From NCBI RefSeq assembly GCF_031432215.1, contig NZ_JAVKGN010000001.1, forward strand, positions 1,479,421 to 1,543,420: a DNA stretch of 64,000 bases, in the 5' to 3' direction. The stretch comes from Halodesulfurarchaeum sp. HSR-GB. GTDB lineage: Archaea; Halobacteriota; Halobacteria; Halobacteriales; Halobacteriaceae. The number at the start of each line of letters is the position of its first letter. The stretch's first letter is position 1. Shown here in pieces: positions 44,666 through 54,001 of this stretch. A program made the translations under genes and the position numbers. A model generated the notes under the pieces. The model was not told where the DNA came from and searched no databases. It was given only the letters and a program-made list of their open reading frames with translations.

Positions 44666-44704
44666 TGCCGTAAAACGGCAGGGTGTCAGGGGTGCCAAAA
44701 AGGC
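44666..44704 (-). terminator. candidate tandem hairpins after the peroxiredoxin gene
   Basis: TGCCGT-AAA-ACGGCA (44666-44680) is a 6-bp stem; a weaker GCC-AAAAA-GGC (44694-44704) follows. Read on the minus strand the loops are T-rich, consistent with transcript ends downstream of the peroxiredoxin gene (stop at 44727). GGGGTGCC precedes both stems as a direct repeat. Confidence 0.35.
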
Positions 44705-44726
44705 GGGGTTGAGGGTGTCGTGTAGC

Positions 44727-45404
44727 CTAGCGGTCGCGAAGGGTGAACCACCAATCTTTCGCGTCGTAGCCCTTCTCCGCTGCTTCCTCCAGGCGGGCCG
44801 CGGCGTCCTCGTCAGTTCCGGGCGGCGGCAGAAGGACCTTGTCACCGAAGAGGTCGTTCTCGGGCCAGTCGGCCGGGGTCGCGACGCCTTCGGCGTCGCT
44901 GAACTGCAGCGCTTCGAGCGAGCGGATGATCTCGTCGATGTTGCGGCCGATCTCCTTGGGGTAGTAGAGGATCTGACGGATGACGCCCTCAGGGTCGACG
45001 AGGAACACGGCCCGAACCGTGCTGGTCCCGTCGCCGGGGTGAATCATGCCCAGTTCGGTGCCGACCGTCCCGGTCTCGTCCGCGATGATCGGGAAGCCGA
45101 TGTCGATGTCGAGTTCCTCCTCGATCCAGTCGGTCCACTTGATGTGTGAGTGGATGCGATCGACCGAGAGGCCGATGAGGTTCGCGTTGAGCTCCTCGAA
45201 CTCCTCGCGGCGCTGTTCGAATGCGGCGAACTCGGTCGTACAGACCGGGGTGAAGTCTCCCGGGTGGCTGAACAGGACGAACCACTCGTCCTCGTAGTCG
45301 TCAGGGAGTCGCTTGGCCCCGTGGGTCGTTTCGACCGTCAGGTCGGGGAATCGGTCCCCGATCAGGGAAAGCCGTGGGGTGTCGGATTCGGTGTCTTCTG
45401 CCAT
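44727..45404 (-). CDS. 1-Cys peroxiredoxin (Prx6-type)
   Basis: A 225-residue peroxiredoxin. The active site is [20 protein letters not shown], with peroxidatic Cys55. No other Cys occurs in the protein, so it is 1-Cys. The long C-terminal arm ([20 protein letters not shown], then a C-terminal tail) is that of Prx6-type archaeal enzymes, which form decamers. It reduces H2O2 and organic peroxides; the reductant may be the nearby thioredoxin. Confidence 0.95.
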   Translation of the reverse strand: MAEDTESDTPRLSLIGDRFPDLTVETTHGAKRLPDDYEDEWFVLFSHPGDFTPVCTTEFAAFEQRREEFEELNANLIGLSVDRIHSHIKWTDWIEEELDIDIGFPIIADETGTVGTELGMIHPGDGTSTVRAVFLVDPEGVIRQILYYPKEIGRNIDEIIRSLEALQFSDAEGVATPADWPENDLFGDKVLLPPPGTDEDAAARLEEAAEKGYDAKDWWFTLRDR

Positions 45405-45551
45405 TGCAATCCATCGTTGCAGGTGGACAATGAAAAACTTTGCTAATCACAATGCAAGTTTTGGGATCTAGCAGATTATTTTGGTTTGCCACGGCCATCA
45501 GGCTCACAACCGGACCACAAGAACTGTCTGACAGGCCACCGAGATCGAGCC

Positions 45552-45944
45552 ATGTTCGATATCGAGCCGATCGGCACCGTTCACACGCCGATCGAGACCT
45601 CACAGGAGGCGCCGAGCCAGGGATTGAAAGACGACATCGAGGGGACCATCGAGATCGACCCGGCGTACGAACGGGCGCTGCAGGGAATCGAGGTCGGAGA
45701 CGAAATCGTCGTCGTCTGGTTCGCCGACGAGGCGGACCGATCGTTGCTCGAACTCGACAAGGTTCCGGGTCGAGGGGTGTTCAACTCCCGATCTCCCGCA
45801 CGCCCCAACCCCATCGTCATTACGCCCTGTACGGTGACCGAGGTGTCAGGAACCGAAATCGGGGTTCGTGGGGTCGACATGATCGACGGGTCTCCCGTGC
45901 TGGATCTCAAATCGACGCTCCATCGGGACCTCAACCAGCCCTGA
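45552..45944 (+). CDS. trmO: tRNA (t6A37) methyltransferase TrmO-like
   Basis: The start at 45552 (MFDIEPIGTVHTPIETSQEA) gives 130 residues. The TsaA/YaeB fold signatures DEIVVVWFADEAD, GVFNSRSPARPNPIVITPCT and GVDMIDGSPVLDLK are complete. TrmO adds a methyl group to N6-threonylcarbamoyladenosine at tRNA position 37 using SAM. Its stop abuts the convergent methyltransferase stop. Confidence 0.92.
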   Translation: MFDIEPIGTVHTPIETSQEAPSQGLKDDIEGTIEIDPAYERALQGIEVGDEIVVVWFADEADRSLLELDKVPGRGVFNSRSPARPNPIVITPCTVTEVSGTEIGVRGVDMIDGSPVLDLKSTLHRDLNQP

Positions 45945-46571
45945 TCAGGCCCGTGCGCTGAGTGCGACGAACGAGCCCTCGCCCGTTCCCTCTCGAACGG
46001 GATCAGGCTCGTCCAATTGGTCCGGCAGGTCGAAGATCGTCTGTCGGGTCTCGAAGTGATCGAAGCCGGCCGTCTGGAGCGCCGATTCGATCTCTTCGGT
46101 GGTATAAAAGGTCGCGTCGCGGTAGAACGGACTCTCGTCTTTGATCGCCTGGTATTGCTTGCCGACCTTGCTTTCCCGGTCGATGAACCCGAGGAGCAAC
46201 TGTCCACCGTCGGTGAGGACCCGGTTCGCCTCAGCCAGTGCGGCCGGAAGGTCCTCGAAGAAACACACGGTCGTAACCATGAGCACGGACTGGATGCTAT
46301 TACTGGCAATCGGGAGCTGTTCGCCAACGCCACGCAGACACTTGATCCCCCGAGCGACGGCGTGTTCGAGCATCTCGGGCGCCGGCTCGACGCCGTACGT
46401 TACGTCCAGGGGCCCAGCAAATTGACCAGTCCCAACCCCCACCTCTAGGGACCGGGTGCCCGGCTCCCAGAGCGCCTCGAGGGCAGCCACCTCTGATTGA
46501 TAGGCCGCTTCGAAGGTCTCGAACCAGGCCTCGTACTGCTCAGTGTGTTCGCGAAACGGGGCCGTCCTCAT
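45945..46571 (-). CDS. class I SAM-dependent methyltransferase (UbiE-like)
   Basis: A 208-residue protein with motif I RSLEVGVGTGQFAGPLDVTY, then GVEPAPEMLEHAVARGIKCL, GVGEQLPIASNSIQSVLMVT and ANRVLTDGGQLLLGFIDRES. These are hallmarks of the COG2226 group. The acceptor is not known. It is divergent from the CoA-disulfide-reductase-like gene over 92 bp. Confidence 0.88.
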   Translation of the reverse strand: MRTAPFREHTEQYEAWFETFEAAYQSEVAALEALWEPGTRSLEVGVGTGQFAGPLDVTYGVEPAPEMLEHAVARGIKCLRGVGEQLPIASNSIQSVLMVTTVCFFEDLPAALAEANRVLTDGGQLLLGFIDRESKVGKQYQAIKDESPFYRDATFYTTEEIESALQTAGFDHFETRQTIFDLPDQLDEPDPVREGTGEGSFVALSARA

Positions 46572-46663
46572 CTTATCGGGCTACCGAACCCAATGACAAA
46601 ATCTTGTTGCCAATTTGCCAACCCGTCACAATGCTTATTTTCGCGCTGGGCCTTCGCTCGTCC

Positions 46664-48019
46664 ATGACTGATCCATTCGTCGTCATTGGTGGGGACGCTG
46701 CCGGAATGAGTGCGGCCAGCAAGGCGAGACGGGAGGCTCCGGACCGGGATATCGTCGTCTTCGAACGCGACGAGTGGGTCTCGTATGGGGCCTGTGGGCT
46801 GCCCTACTATGTCAAGGGCGAAATCGACTCGCTCGACGAACTGGTCTCCGTGACGCCAACGGAATTCCGGGAGGAACGGAACATCGATCTTCGGACCAAT
46901 CACGAGGCGACGGCGATCGATCCCGAGAACCAGGTCGTAATCGTCGATGGGCCGGACGGAGTCATCGAGCAGCCCTATGGCGAGTTACTGATTGCGACCG
47001 GGGCCAGTGCGATCGTCCCCCCGATCGACGGGATCGAACTGGCTGGGGTCTATACGCTTCACGACATGGCGCACGGGAAAGCGATCAAAGACCGCCTCGA
47101 ATCCGACGACAGCGTCGACCGAGTCGGAATCGTTGGTGGTGGGTACGTCGGCATCGAGATGGCAGAAGCCTTCCACGCCCACGGGCTCGATGTCCACCTC
47201 TTCGAGATGCTGGAACACGTGCTGGCCCCGTTTGGTGAAACGGTGGGGACGCGTGTCGAAGAACACCTTCGGGAGCAAACCGTCTCGCTTTACCTCGATA
47301 CGACCGTCGAGGGATTCGAAGGGGCGGAATCTGTCACGGCGGTCGAGACACCGGATGGTTCGGTCCCGGTAGACATGGTACTGGTTGGCGCTGGCGTGAC
47401 TCCCAATACCGCGCTGGCCGACTCGGCCGGGATCGAAATCGGCGAGAGCGGGGCAATTGCAACCGACGAGCACGGGCGCACCTCGGTGCCGAACGTCTAC
47501 GCAGCCGGTGATTGTGCGGAGATGACCCATACGGTGACGGGCGAACCGACACACGTTCCACTCGCCCTGACGGCAAATCGGGCTGGCCGAGCCGTGGGCC
47601 AGACGGTAGCAGACGATCCGGCTCCGGTCGGAGAGATCGCCGGAACGGCGTCGGTCAAAGCCTTCGACCTGCAGGCAGCCCGGACCGGGCTGTTGGACGA
47701 GACGCGAGCGGCGGAGGCCGGGTTCGATTTGGTCTCCCGGACGATCACCACACGGTCCAGGGCGGGGTACTACCCCGGCGGGTTTCCGATCGACGTGACG
47801 CTTACAGCGGATCGCTTGACGGGGCGTGTTCTCGGCGCGAGTATGGTGGGGGAGGAAGGAGTTCCAAAGCGTATCGACACCGTCGCGACTGCCCTGCATG
47901 CGGGCATGACCGTCGAGGAACTGGAATCTCTCGATCTCTCCTATGCGCCGCCGTTCGGACCGACCTGGGATCCCGTCCTCACGGCTGCGAAGGTCCTCTC
48001 GGGATCGATCGAAAACTGA
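46664..48019 (+). CDS. pyridine nucleotide-disulfide oxidoreductase, CoA-disulfide reductase/NADH oxidase-like
   Basis: A 451-residue flavoprotein from the ATG at 46664. The FAD motif is FVVIGGDAAGMSAASKARRE, the single active-site Cys44 lies in YGACGLPYYVKGEIDSLDEL, and the NAD(P)H motif is RVGIVGGGYVGIEMAEAFHA. The second FAD contact is VYAAGDCAEM. A C-terminal dimerisation domain ends with YAPPFGPTWDPVLTAAKVL, the CoADR signature. It may keep low-molecular thiols reduced or reduce O2. An imperfect TTGCCAA repeat lies in its upstream gap. Confidence 0.93.
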   Translation: MTDPFVVIGGDAAGMSAASKARREAPDRDIVVFERDEWVSYGACGLPYYVKGEIDSLDELVSVTPTEFREERNIDLRTNHEATAIDPENQVVIVDGPDGVIEQPYGELLIATGASAIVPPIDGIELAGVYTLHDMAHGKAIKDRLESDDSVDRVGIVGGGYVGIEMAEAFHAHGLDVHLFEMLEHVLAPFGETVGTRVEEHLREQTVSLYLDTTVEGFEGAESVTAVETPDGSVPVDMVLVGAGVTPNTALADSAGIEIGESGAIATDEHGRTSVPNVYAAGDCAEMTHTVTGEPTHVPLALTANRAGRAVGQTVADDPAPVGEIAGTASVKAFDLQAARTGLLDETRAAEAGFDLVSRTITTRSRAGYYPGGFPIDVTLTADRLTGRVLGASMVGEEGVPKRIDTVATALHAGMTVEELESLDLSYAPPFGPTWDPVLTAAKVLSGSIEN

Positions 48020-48086
48020 GTCGCTGTGTGTAATATTGGATGTACCGAGCAAGACTTTTGACCCTCGACCGAGAAGGTCCGATTGA

Positions 48087-48497
48087 ATGGTCGAGGCGTT
48101 GAACCGTCATCTCGAGCGGGACCTCGAGTGTGAGACCCTCCTCGAGTGTCTCTACGATCTCAACGAACTGGATCGGCACTGTTTCCGTGTCCTATCGAAG
48201 GCCGAGGACCCGCTCACCGTCGACGAACTGGCCGATTCGGTCGACCGTGAGCGGTCGACCGTCTACCGGTCCGTCCAGCGCCTGCTACAGTTCGGACTCG
48301 TCAGAAAAGAGCAGGTCAACTACGACCGCGGTGGATACTACCACGTCTACCGGATCACGGATCCTGACGAGATCGCCGACGAGATGCAGGCCAAACTCAA
48401 CGACTGGTACGCCCAGATCGGCTATCTCATCGGACGGTTCCGCGAGAAGTACGGGGAGGGATCGGACGACACCGCTTCACCGCCGCCCGTGACGTAA
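48087..48497 (+). CDS. TrmB-type winged-helix regulator (paralogue 2)
   Basis: A 136-residue paralogue of 3901-4293. It shares ELDRHCFRVLSKAEDPLTVD, RERSTVYRSVQRLLQFGLVR, KEQVNYDRGGYYHVYRITDP and a matching C-terminal helix. The identical helix-turn-helix core (DRERST.YRSVQRLLQ) suggests both read the same or similar sites. It is 67 bp after the CoA-disulfide-reductase-like gene and may be co-transcribed. Confidence 0.86.
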   Translation: MVEALNRHLERDLECETLLECLYDLNELDRHCFRVLSKAEDPLTVDELADSVDRERSTVYRSVQRLLQFGLVRKEQVNYDRGGYYHVYRITDPDEIADEMQAKLNDWYAQIGYLIGRFREKYGEGSDDTASPPPVT

Positions 48498-48509
48498 TCG
48501 ACTTCGATT

Positions 48510-48941
48510 TCAGGCCGCGCCTTCCCGTTCGAGCAGCCGGCGAATGTCGCTCTTCTCCCGGACGCCGACGATCCGCTCGGCAACCTCACCGTCGACGAAG
48601 AGGATCATCGTCGGCACGCCCTGGACGCGATGCTGCTGGGCGAGTTGTTGCAGTTCGTCGACATCCACTTTCGCCATCGTGGCATCCGTTTCGGCTGCGA
48701 GTTCCTCGACGATCGGGGCGAGCATCTTGCACGGTCCACACCAATCCGCGTGGAAGTCCGTGAGCACGACATCGTGGGACTCGAGTACCTCGTTGAAGTG
48801 ATCCGGCGAACGGATATGAATCGGCTCGTCGGGAGAGCCCGCAGTGGTCCCCGTCTCGTCGGTGGTCTCACCCATCTCCGACTTGATCTCCGTCCGTTTT
48901 TGTTCGCGTATCGATTCGAGTTTGTCCGATGTCTCGCTCAT
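48510..48941 (-). CDS. thioredoxin
   Basis: A 143-residue thioredoxin with a charged N-terminal extension of about 40 residues. The active site is FHADWCGPCKMLAPIVEELA (Cys68, Cys71), followed by AKVDVDELQQLAQQHRVQGV and PTMILFVDGEVAE with the cis-Pro. It reduces protein disulfides in the cytoplasm and could serve the peroxiredoxin at 44727. The extension is common in haloarchaeal thioredoxins. Confidence 0.95.
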   Translation of the reverse strand: MSETSDKLESIREQKRTEIKSEMGETTDETGTTAGSPDEPIHIRSPDHFNEVLESHDVVLTDFHADWCGPCKMLAPIVEELAAETDATMAKVDVDELQQLAQQHRVQGVPTMILFVDGEVAERIVGVREKSDIRRLLEREGAA

Positions 48942-49033
48942 GGTACTCCCAGGTATCCGACGGGGCTACTTTAGGGTTATGTAATAGGCGCACAATACCA
49001 CTGTTGGACCGTGCATCGACCCGCTAGTCCCTC

Positions 49034-50185
49034 TCAGGTTGTGTCCAAGGCATCGAGGACGCGGTCGACGTCTCGCGTGCTGTTGACGGCATGGAACGAA
49101 AGGCGAATTGACTCGGGTAACGGGACGGCCCGGAGGGTAATCGAGTCCTCGGCCAGCCGTTCGACGGTCCGTTCCGGATCCGGGTCACGAACGGTCACCA
49201 GCCCGGAACGGCCATCCTCGGGACTTCGAAGGCGGGCCGGCTCGATTCCCGCCACGAACCGGTCGCGGTGCTCGCGGATCCGGTCGTGAATGGTCTCCGC
49301 GCCGATCCTCTCGATTGTCTCGATCGCCCGCCGGAGACCGGCAAAGGGGGCGGGACTCATCGTTCCGAGTTCGAATCGTGTGGCGTCGGGGTGGAACTCG
49401 TATGTCCCACCCGAAGACGAGGCGACGCTTCGATACCCGATCTGGGTCGGCTCCAGATCGTCGACGACTGCCGTCGAGACGTAGAGGAACCCGGCACCCC
49501 AGGGCCCCAGAAGCCACTTGTGGCCCGCCCCAGCGACGATGTCGGCGCCCCAGGCCGACACGTCGATCGGGTGCTGGCCAGGCACCTGGACGGCATCAAC
49601 CAGTGCGAGGGCATTTTGTTCGTGTGCCAGGTCGGTCAACTCCGAAACGGGATGAACACGACCGTACAGCCAGTCGATCGCGCTGAAACAGAACAGTTGG
49701 GCATCCTCGAGGGCGTCTGCGGCTGCCGACTGGTCGATCCGACCGTCTTCGGTCTCGATCACTCGAATCTCGATATCGGCCCGTTCCGCGAGCCGCGTCC
49801 AGGGAAGCCGACCGGCGGCGTGTTCCAGATCCGTCGTGACGACGACAGCACCGGGTTCGAAATCGATGGCCGAGGCGATTCGGTTGATTCCCGCCGTCGT
49901 ACTCTGAGTCAGTGCGATCTCCGTTGCATCGGCACCGACGAAGTTCGCGATTCGGTCTCGCGTCACGTCGAAAATTTCGTCGGCGACGGTGTACATACCG
50001 TCACCGGCGGCCTCGTACTCGTGATACTCCAGGGCGGATTCGGTGGCCTCGACGACAGTTCGTGGGCTGGGGCCGCTCGCCCCCCAGTTGAGATAGGTGT
50101 GATCCGCGAGGGCAGGAATCGATTCGCGGAGCGTCTCGATCGTCGCTGGCGGTTCGGCCGCTGGTCGCCAGGGGTGGTCGGCCAT
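49034..50185 (-). CDS. class V aminotransferase (cysteine desulfurase family)
   Basis: A 383-residue PLP enzyme. HTYLNWGASGPSPRTVVEAT is the class V N-terminus, LTQSTTAGINRIASAIDFEP and TTDLEHAAGRLPW follow. The PLP Lys is in VAGAGHKWLLGPWGAGFLYV. The SufS/NifS cysteine-desulfurase active-site Cys is not evident, so it may act on another amino acid, such as selenocysteine- or isopenicillin-epimerase-like members. The substrate is undetermined. Confidence 0.87.
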   Translation of the reverse strand: MADHPWRPAAEPPATIETLRESIPALADHTYLNWGASGPSPRTVVEATESALEYHEYEAAGDGMYTVADEIFDVTRDRIANFVGADATEIALTQSTTAGINRIASAIDFEPGAVVVTTDLEHAAGRLPWTRLAERADIEIRVIETEDGRIDQSAAADALEDAQLFCFSAIDWLYGRVHPVSELTDLAHEQNALALVDAVQVPGQHPIDVSAWGADIVAGAGHKWLLGPWGAGFLYVSTAVVDDLEPTQIGYRSVASSSGGTYEFHPDATRFELGTMSPAPFAGLRRAIETIERIGAETIHDRIREHRDRFVAGIEPARLRSPEDGRSGLVTVRDPDPERTVERLAEDSITLRAVPLPESIRLSFHAVNSTRDVDRVLDALDTT

Positions 50186-50219
50186 ACTGACACAGCGAAT
50201 GGCAAGCCCTTGAATCCAC

Positions 50220-50828
50220 CTAGAGCAGGCGGTCGATAGCAGGCGCGAGGTGTCGGTATCGGGGCGACTCCGGTCGCTCCCCGTTCACGAACACTGTCGG
50301 GGTCTTGGAGACGTCTCGCTCGTCGCCGAGGTCCCTGTCAGCTTCCAGACGCGAGCGGTACTGCTCTTCCCGAGCCGCCTTTTCGACCGTCTCCGGGTCG
50401 GCCCCCACAGCCGCGGCCAGGGTCCCGAACAACTCGACTGAGAAGTCCTCTTCGGTTTCGTAGAGCCGGTCGGCGTAGTCGAAAAACGTCTCCGAACCGT
50501 GTTCGGCCTGGACTGCTCGGGCCGCACTCGCTGCCTTCCAGGACCACTCCTCGTCCAGAAACGGGTAATCGTACCGTTCGAATCGAACCTGCCCGGATTC
50601 GACGTACTCGCTCTCGATCCGGGGGCGGATCTCCAGGGCGAATTGCTTGCAGTATCCACAGGTGAAATCTTCAAAGGACTGGACGACAACGGGTGCGTCA
50701 GTCGACCCGAGTGACGGTGTCGGGAGTGAATCGTCCGATTCTGGAACTGGTGGGCTCACACACCCGGCGATCGCGCCGAGTCCCACTGCCGAGCCACTGC
50801 GAAGCAACGCACGACGCGTCAGGCGCAT
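50220..50828 (-). CDS. DsbA-like thiol-disulfide oxidoreductase lipoprotein (Tat signal)
   Basis: A 202-residue exported protein. The N-terminus has a twin-arginine signal (RLTRRALLRSG) and a lipobox ending AGC (Cys23), as is usual for haloarchaeal Tat lipoproteins. The thioredoxin-fold domain has the active site FEDFTCGYCKQFALEIRPRI (Cys57, Cys60) and cis-Pro loop DVSKTPTVFVNGER. It probably forms or repairs disulfides at the outer face of the membrane. Confidence 0.9.
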   Translation of the reverse strand: MRLTRRALLRSGSAVGLGAIAGCVSPPVPESDDSLPTPSLGSTDAPVVVQSFEDFTCGYCKQFALEIRPRIESEYVESGQVRFERYDYPFLDEEWSWKAASAARAVQAEHGSETFFDYADRLYETEEDFSVELFGTLAAAVGADPETVEKAAREEQYRSRLEADRDLGDERDVSKTPTVFVNGERPESPRYRHLAPAIDRLL

Positions 50829-50881
50829 ACTCGCTGGGGGCAGTCACCTCCATATAAAGGACCCGGTCTCGGACAGGCAGG

Positions 50882-51724
50882 TCATTCGAGTGTCGCCGAG
50901 ACGTAGCCGACGACCGAGTCCGGTTCACCTGCCGTGTCTCCACTCGTGGCGTACTGGCGAATTGTTCCTGTCTCCGCGCTCAAATCCGCACTTGCCTGGA
51001 GGACCGAAGCCGTCGGGCCCCAGCCACACATGGTGTGTCCGGATCGGGCAGCCTGCACGATGGGATCCGCATTCAGGCTGCTGATCGCGTCGAGAATAGG
51101 CCCGTCCTGCTCCCGGGCGACTGGAGCGGGTTCGTAGTGTGTAAGGTCCGTCGACGCGAGAAGGACCGCGTTCCGGTCGGCAGTGAGTGCGTTCGAGAGT
51201 GCCGCTCTCAGTTGCTCGATCGTCGCCTCGTTCTGCCTGGACATGACGATCGGGAGAATCGGAACCGGGTCGTCGTAGAGATACTGGAGGAACGGCACCT
51301 GCACTTCCAGAGAGTGTTCGCCTGCGTGAGTCGCTTCGTCAATTGTGAGGCCGGGGAAATCGGCCAGTTTGTCCCGGAGCGAATCGCTGACGGGGGCCGT
51401 CCCGAGCGGCGTCTCCCAGGCTGAAGCCCCGCTGATAGCGAGCGGTGCGCCGGCGGCACTGTGGTTCGGCCCGATCAGCACGACCACGTCCGGGCGTCCA
51501 GACGCCGCCAGCCTGGAGAACCCGTGGGCTGCGATGGGACCCGAATATGGGTACCCTGCGTGGGGCGAAACCAGCCCCACGAGCGAGGCTTCGCGGTCAG
51601 TGACATCCGGAGGGGCGCCCGGTCCCACCGAATGTTCGAAAGCCGATTGGATCTGCTCACGCAAGCCAGGCGCAGTGCCGGCGTAGAACTGCCCGGCGAC
51701 GGAGGGGGATCTGACCCTTGACAT
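50882..51724 (-). CDS. MEMO1 family protein (AmmeMemoRadiSam system protein B)
   Basis: A 280-residue MEMO protein: RSPSVAGQFYAGTAPGLREQ at the N-terminus, SPHAGYPYSGPIAAHGFSRL and VVLIGPNHSAAG with the metal-binding His residues. LASTDLTHYE and HTMCGWGPTASVLQA complete the site. The fold is related to extradiol dioxygenases. It is 5 bp downstream of the AMMECR1 gene. The radical-SAM third member of the system is not in this window. Confidence 0.93.
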   Translation of the reverse strand: MSRVRSPSVAGQFYAGTAPGLREQIQSAFEHSVGPGAPPDVTDREASLVGLVSPHAGYPYSGPIAAHGFSRLAASGRPDVVVLIGPNHSAAGAPLAISGASAWETPLGTAPVSDSLRDKLADFPGLTIDEATHAGEHSLEVQVPFLQYLYDDPVPILPIVMSRQNEATIEQLRAALSNALTADRNAVLLASTDLTHYEPAPVAREQDGPILDAISSLNADPIVQAARSGHTMCGWGPTASVLQASADLSAETGTIRQYATSGDTAGEPDSVVGYVSATLE

Positions 51725-51729
51725 GCAAT

Positions 51730-52347
51730 CTAGTCCCCCGCGGAGATTCTGACGGCTTCGATCTCACCTCTGGGTTCACGTTCCTGGAATACCTGGGCAC
51801 TGAACCGTTCGACCTCGGTTGGCGTGTCCCGCCAGCAATCGGTGGGCAATCCCGCCTTGCGACAGGTCTGTGCCAGGAAGGTCCTTGCGTCCCAGCCCTG
51901 GTCGACGGCGACCTGCGGCAGGAGCAGCCCACGGTCTCCGTCCCGCCCCACGATCAGGCCGTCCCGGCCGACTTCGATAGCCGAGGGGTCGGGAGATTCA
52001 ATGGGCTCGGGCGGCGTCAGCACGCTCACTTCGACCGTGAGGGGGGCCAGTTCCGACTCCACGACGGGAGGGAACCGCGGATCGTCGGTCGCGGCGCCGA
52101 TTGCCGCCGCGTGAATGGCCTCGATTGCCGGTTGACTGGCTGACGGTCTGCCAATACACCCCCGGAGATCCCCTGCTTTCTCAAGTGTGACGAACGCACC
52201 GCGATTTACCTCGAATACCGGGTCCACTGCGTCCGCTCGCTCGGGCGTGCGATCCTCGCGAACAGCGTCTTCGACGACCTGTCGGGCGTATTCGACGGCC
52301 CAGGCCCCCTGCGAGTGGTTCAAGTACTGGGCGGACCGCTGGTTCAT
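51730..52347 (-). CDS. AMMECR1 domain protein (AmmeMemoRadiSam system protein A)
   Basis: A 205-residue protein with the AMMECR1 signatures: FEVNRGAFVTLEKAGDLRGC, IGRPSASQPAIEAIHAAAIG, PLTVEVSVLTPPEPIE and LLLPQVAVDQGWDARTFLAQ. LRGCIG is the invariant motif. Role unknown; recent work links AMMECR1-MEMO pairs to a radical-SAM modification, which cannot be tested here. Spacing of 5 bp to MEMO1 supports one operon. Confidence 0.93.
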   Translation of the reverse strand: MNQRSAQYLNHSQGAWAVEYARQVVEDAVREDRTPERADAVDPVFEVNRGAFVTLEKAGDLRGCIGRPSASQPAIEAIHAAAIGAATDDPRFPPVVESELAPLTVEVSVLTPPEPIESPDPSAIEVGRDGLIVGRDGDRGLLLPQVAVDQGWDARTFLAQTCRKAGLPTDCWRDTPTEVERFSAQVFQEREPRGEIEAVRISAGD

Positions 52348-52401
52348 ATCGAATGAAACGGGCCGGTCACCGAAAAACGCTACTCCCCAGATCTAGGGAG
52401 G

Positions 52402-53979
52402 TTACTCCGCAGAGATGACGTCGTCGATACGGACGATCATCGTCGCGGCCTCGGTGGCCGAACTCAGCACTTCACGCTTGACTGCGACGGGATCGAGGAC
52501 GCCGTATTCGACGGGATCCTCGACGGTCCCGCGTTCGGATTCGGCCAGAATGCCGCCGCGGCCGCTCTCGTTTGCGGCCCGGACCTCGACGAGGGCGTCG
52601 ATCGGGTCCATGCCAGTGTTCTCGGCGATCGTTCGCGGGATCGAGTCGAGCGCGTCGGCGAAGGCTTCGACGGCGAGCTGTTCGCGGCCCTCGATGCCTG
52701 CTGCGGCCGACCGAACGGCGTTAGCGATTCGAACCTCGGTGCAGCCCGCACCGGGAACGACGCCGCCGGATTCGGCTGCAGCCAGGACGGCGTCGACGCC
52801 GTCGTTGACGGCGCGTTCGAGTTCGTCGAGCACGTGGGCCGTTCCCGCGCGAACGAACAGGGTCACGGCTTCGGCTTCGGCACCGCCGGAGACAAAGAGG
52901 AGTTCGTCGTCGCCGAACCGCTCGACGGAGAGGCTCTCGGCGGAACCGAGATCAGCCGCGTCGATGTCCTCGACAGTTGCGAGGCGACTTGCACCCGTCG
53001 TCCGGCTGATCGCGTCGGCGTCGTCGGAGCTGAGCGAGTCGAAGGCGAGAATGCCGGCGTTCGCGAGGAAGCCCGCAGTCATGTCTGCGACGTCGCCCGT
53101 GACGAAGGCCGCGTCGACGCCAGCCTCGGCCAGGGCGTCGGCGTACTGACGGAGTTCTTGCTGTTCGGCCTCGATGGCCGTGTCGAGCTGAGAGGCGCTC
53201 TGTACGTTGTACTCAACGTCGGCTTCGGCTTCGCGAGTGTCAAGGTCGGTGTCGACGACGGCCACGGTGGCGTCCTCGACGAGCCGGGGCATGTCCTCGC
53301 GAAGCGGCTCCTCGTCGATGACGACACCATCAACGACCTCGGTCGCGCTGGAGGACTCCCCGGCCTGGGTTACGATCTGGATGTTCTCGTCGTGGACGGT
53401 TCCCCCGGACTCCACCTGGCGGACGGCATGAACGATACTCTCGGCCAGGGTTTCGGCCGTGATGCCGCCGGTCCCCTTGCCAGTCATCGAGGAGCGGGCG
53501 ACCTTCGTCAGCAGATCGTCGTCGAGATCGACGTCGAGTACCTCCTCGTCCAGGGCGTCGAGAGCGATGTCGCGTGCCTGGGAGAAGCCTTCGACGATGG
53601 TCGTCGGGTGAATCTCGTCTTCGATGAAGTCCTCGGCCTCGGAGAGCAGTTGGCCGGCGAGGATTGCGGCGCTGGTCGTGCCATCGCCGACAGCCTCCTC
53701 CTGGGACTCGGCGACCTCGACGAGCATCTGGGCGGCCGGATGCTCGATGTCCATCTCATCGAGGATCGTCGCCCCGTCGTTCGTGATGACGACGTCCCCC
53801 GAGTCGCTGACGAGCATCTTGTCCATCCCCTTCGGTCCGAGGGTGGTCCGGACCGATTCGGCGATGGCCTTGCCCGCCGTGATATTCGTCGTACGGGCGT
53901 CTTTGCCCTGTGTTCGCTCTGCGTCTTCGTTGAGGATGAAGACTGGCTGTCCTCCACCCATTCGCTGAGATCCGGACAT
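52402..53979 (-). CDS. thermosome (group II chaperonin) subunit
   Basis: A 525-residue chaperonin subunit. The equatorial ATP site is [33 protein letters not shown] and [20 protein letters not shown]. The apical domain contains [20 protein letters not shown], and [20 protein letters not shown] precedes the C-terminus, which ends DDVISAE without the Gly-Met-rich tail seen on many haloarchaeal subunits. It folds proteins in an eight- or nine-membered double ring. A TATA box and TGGTAC repeats lie just upstream. Confidence 0.96.
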   Translation of the reverse strand: MSGSQRMGGGQPVFILNEDAERTQGKDARTTNITAGKAIAESVRTTLGPKGMDKMLVSDSGDVVITNDGATILDEMDIEHPAAQMLVEVAESQEEAVGDGTTSAAILAGQLLSEAEDFIEDEIHPTTIVEGFSQARDIALDALDEEVLDVDLDDDLLTKVARSSMTGKGTGGITAETLAESIVHAVRQVESGGTVHDENIQIVTQAGESSSATEVVDGVVIDEEPLREDMPRLVEDATVAVVDTDLDTREAEADVEYNVQSASQLDTAIEAEQQELRQYADALAEAGVDAAFVTGDVADMTAGFLANAGILAFDSLSSDDADAISRTTGASRLATVEDIDAADLGSAESLSVERFGDDELLFVSGGAEAEAVTLFVRAGTAHVLDELERAVNDGVDAVLAAAESGGVVPGAGCTEVRIANAVRSAAAGIEGREQLAVEAFADALDSIPRTIAENTGMDPIDALVEVRAANESGRGGILAESERGTVEDPVEYGVLDPVAVKREVLSSATEAATMIVRIDDVISAE

Positions 53980-54001
53980 GGTTCACCGGAAGGTAGAATT
54001 G

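Noticed and set aside
46985-48052. 355-codon minus-strand frame
   Set aside because: Opposite the CoA-disulfide-reductase-like gene; His/Arg-rich low-quality composition.
49034-50185. Calling the class V aminotransferase SufS/cysteine desulfurase
   Set aside because: The active-site Cys loop of that enzyme is not visible, so only the fold family is given.
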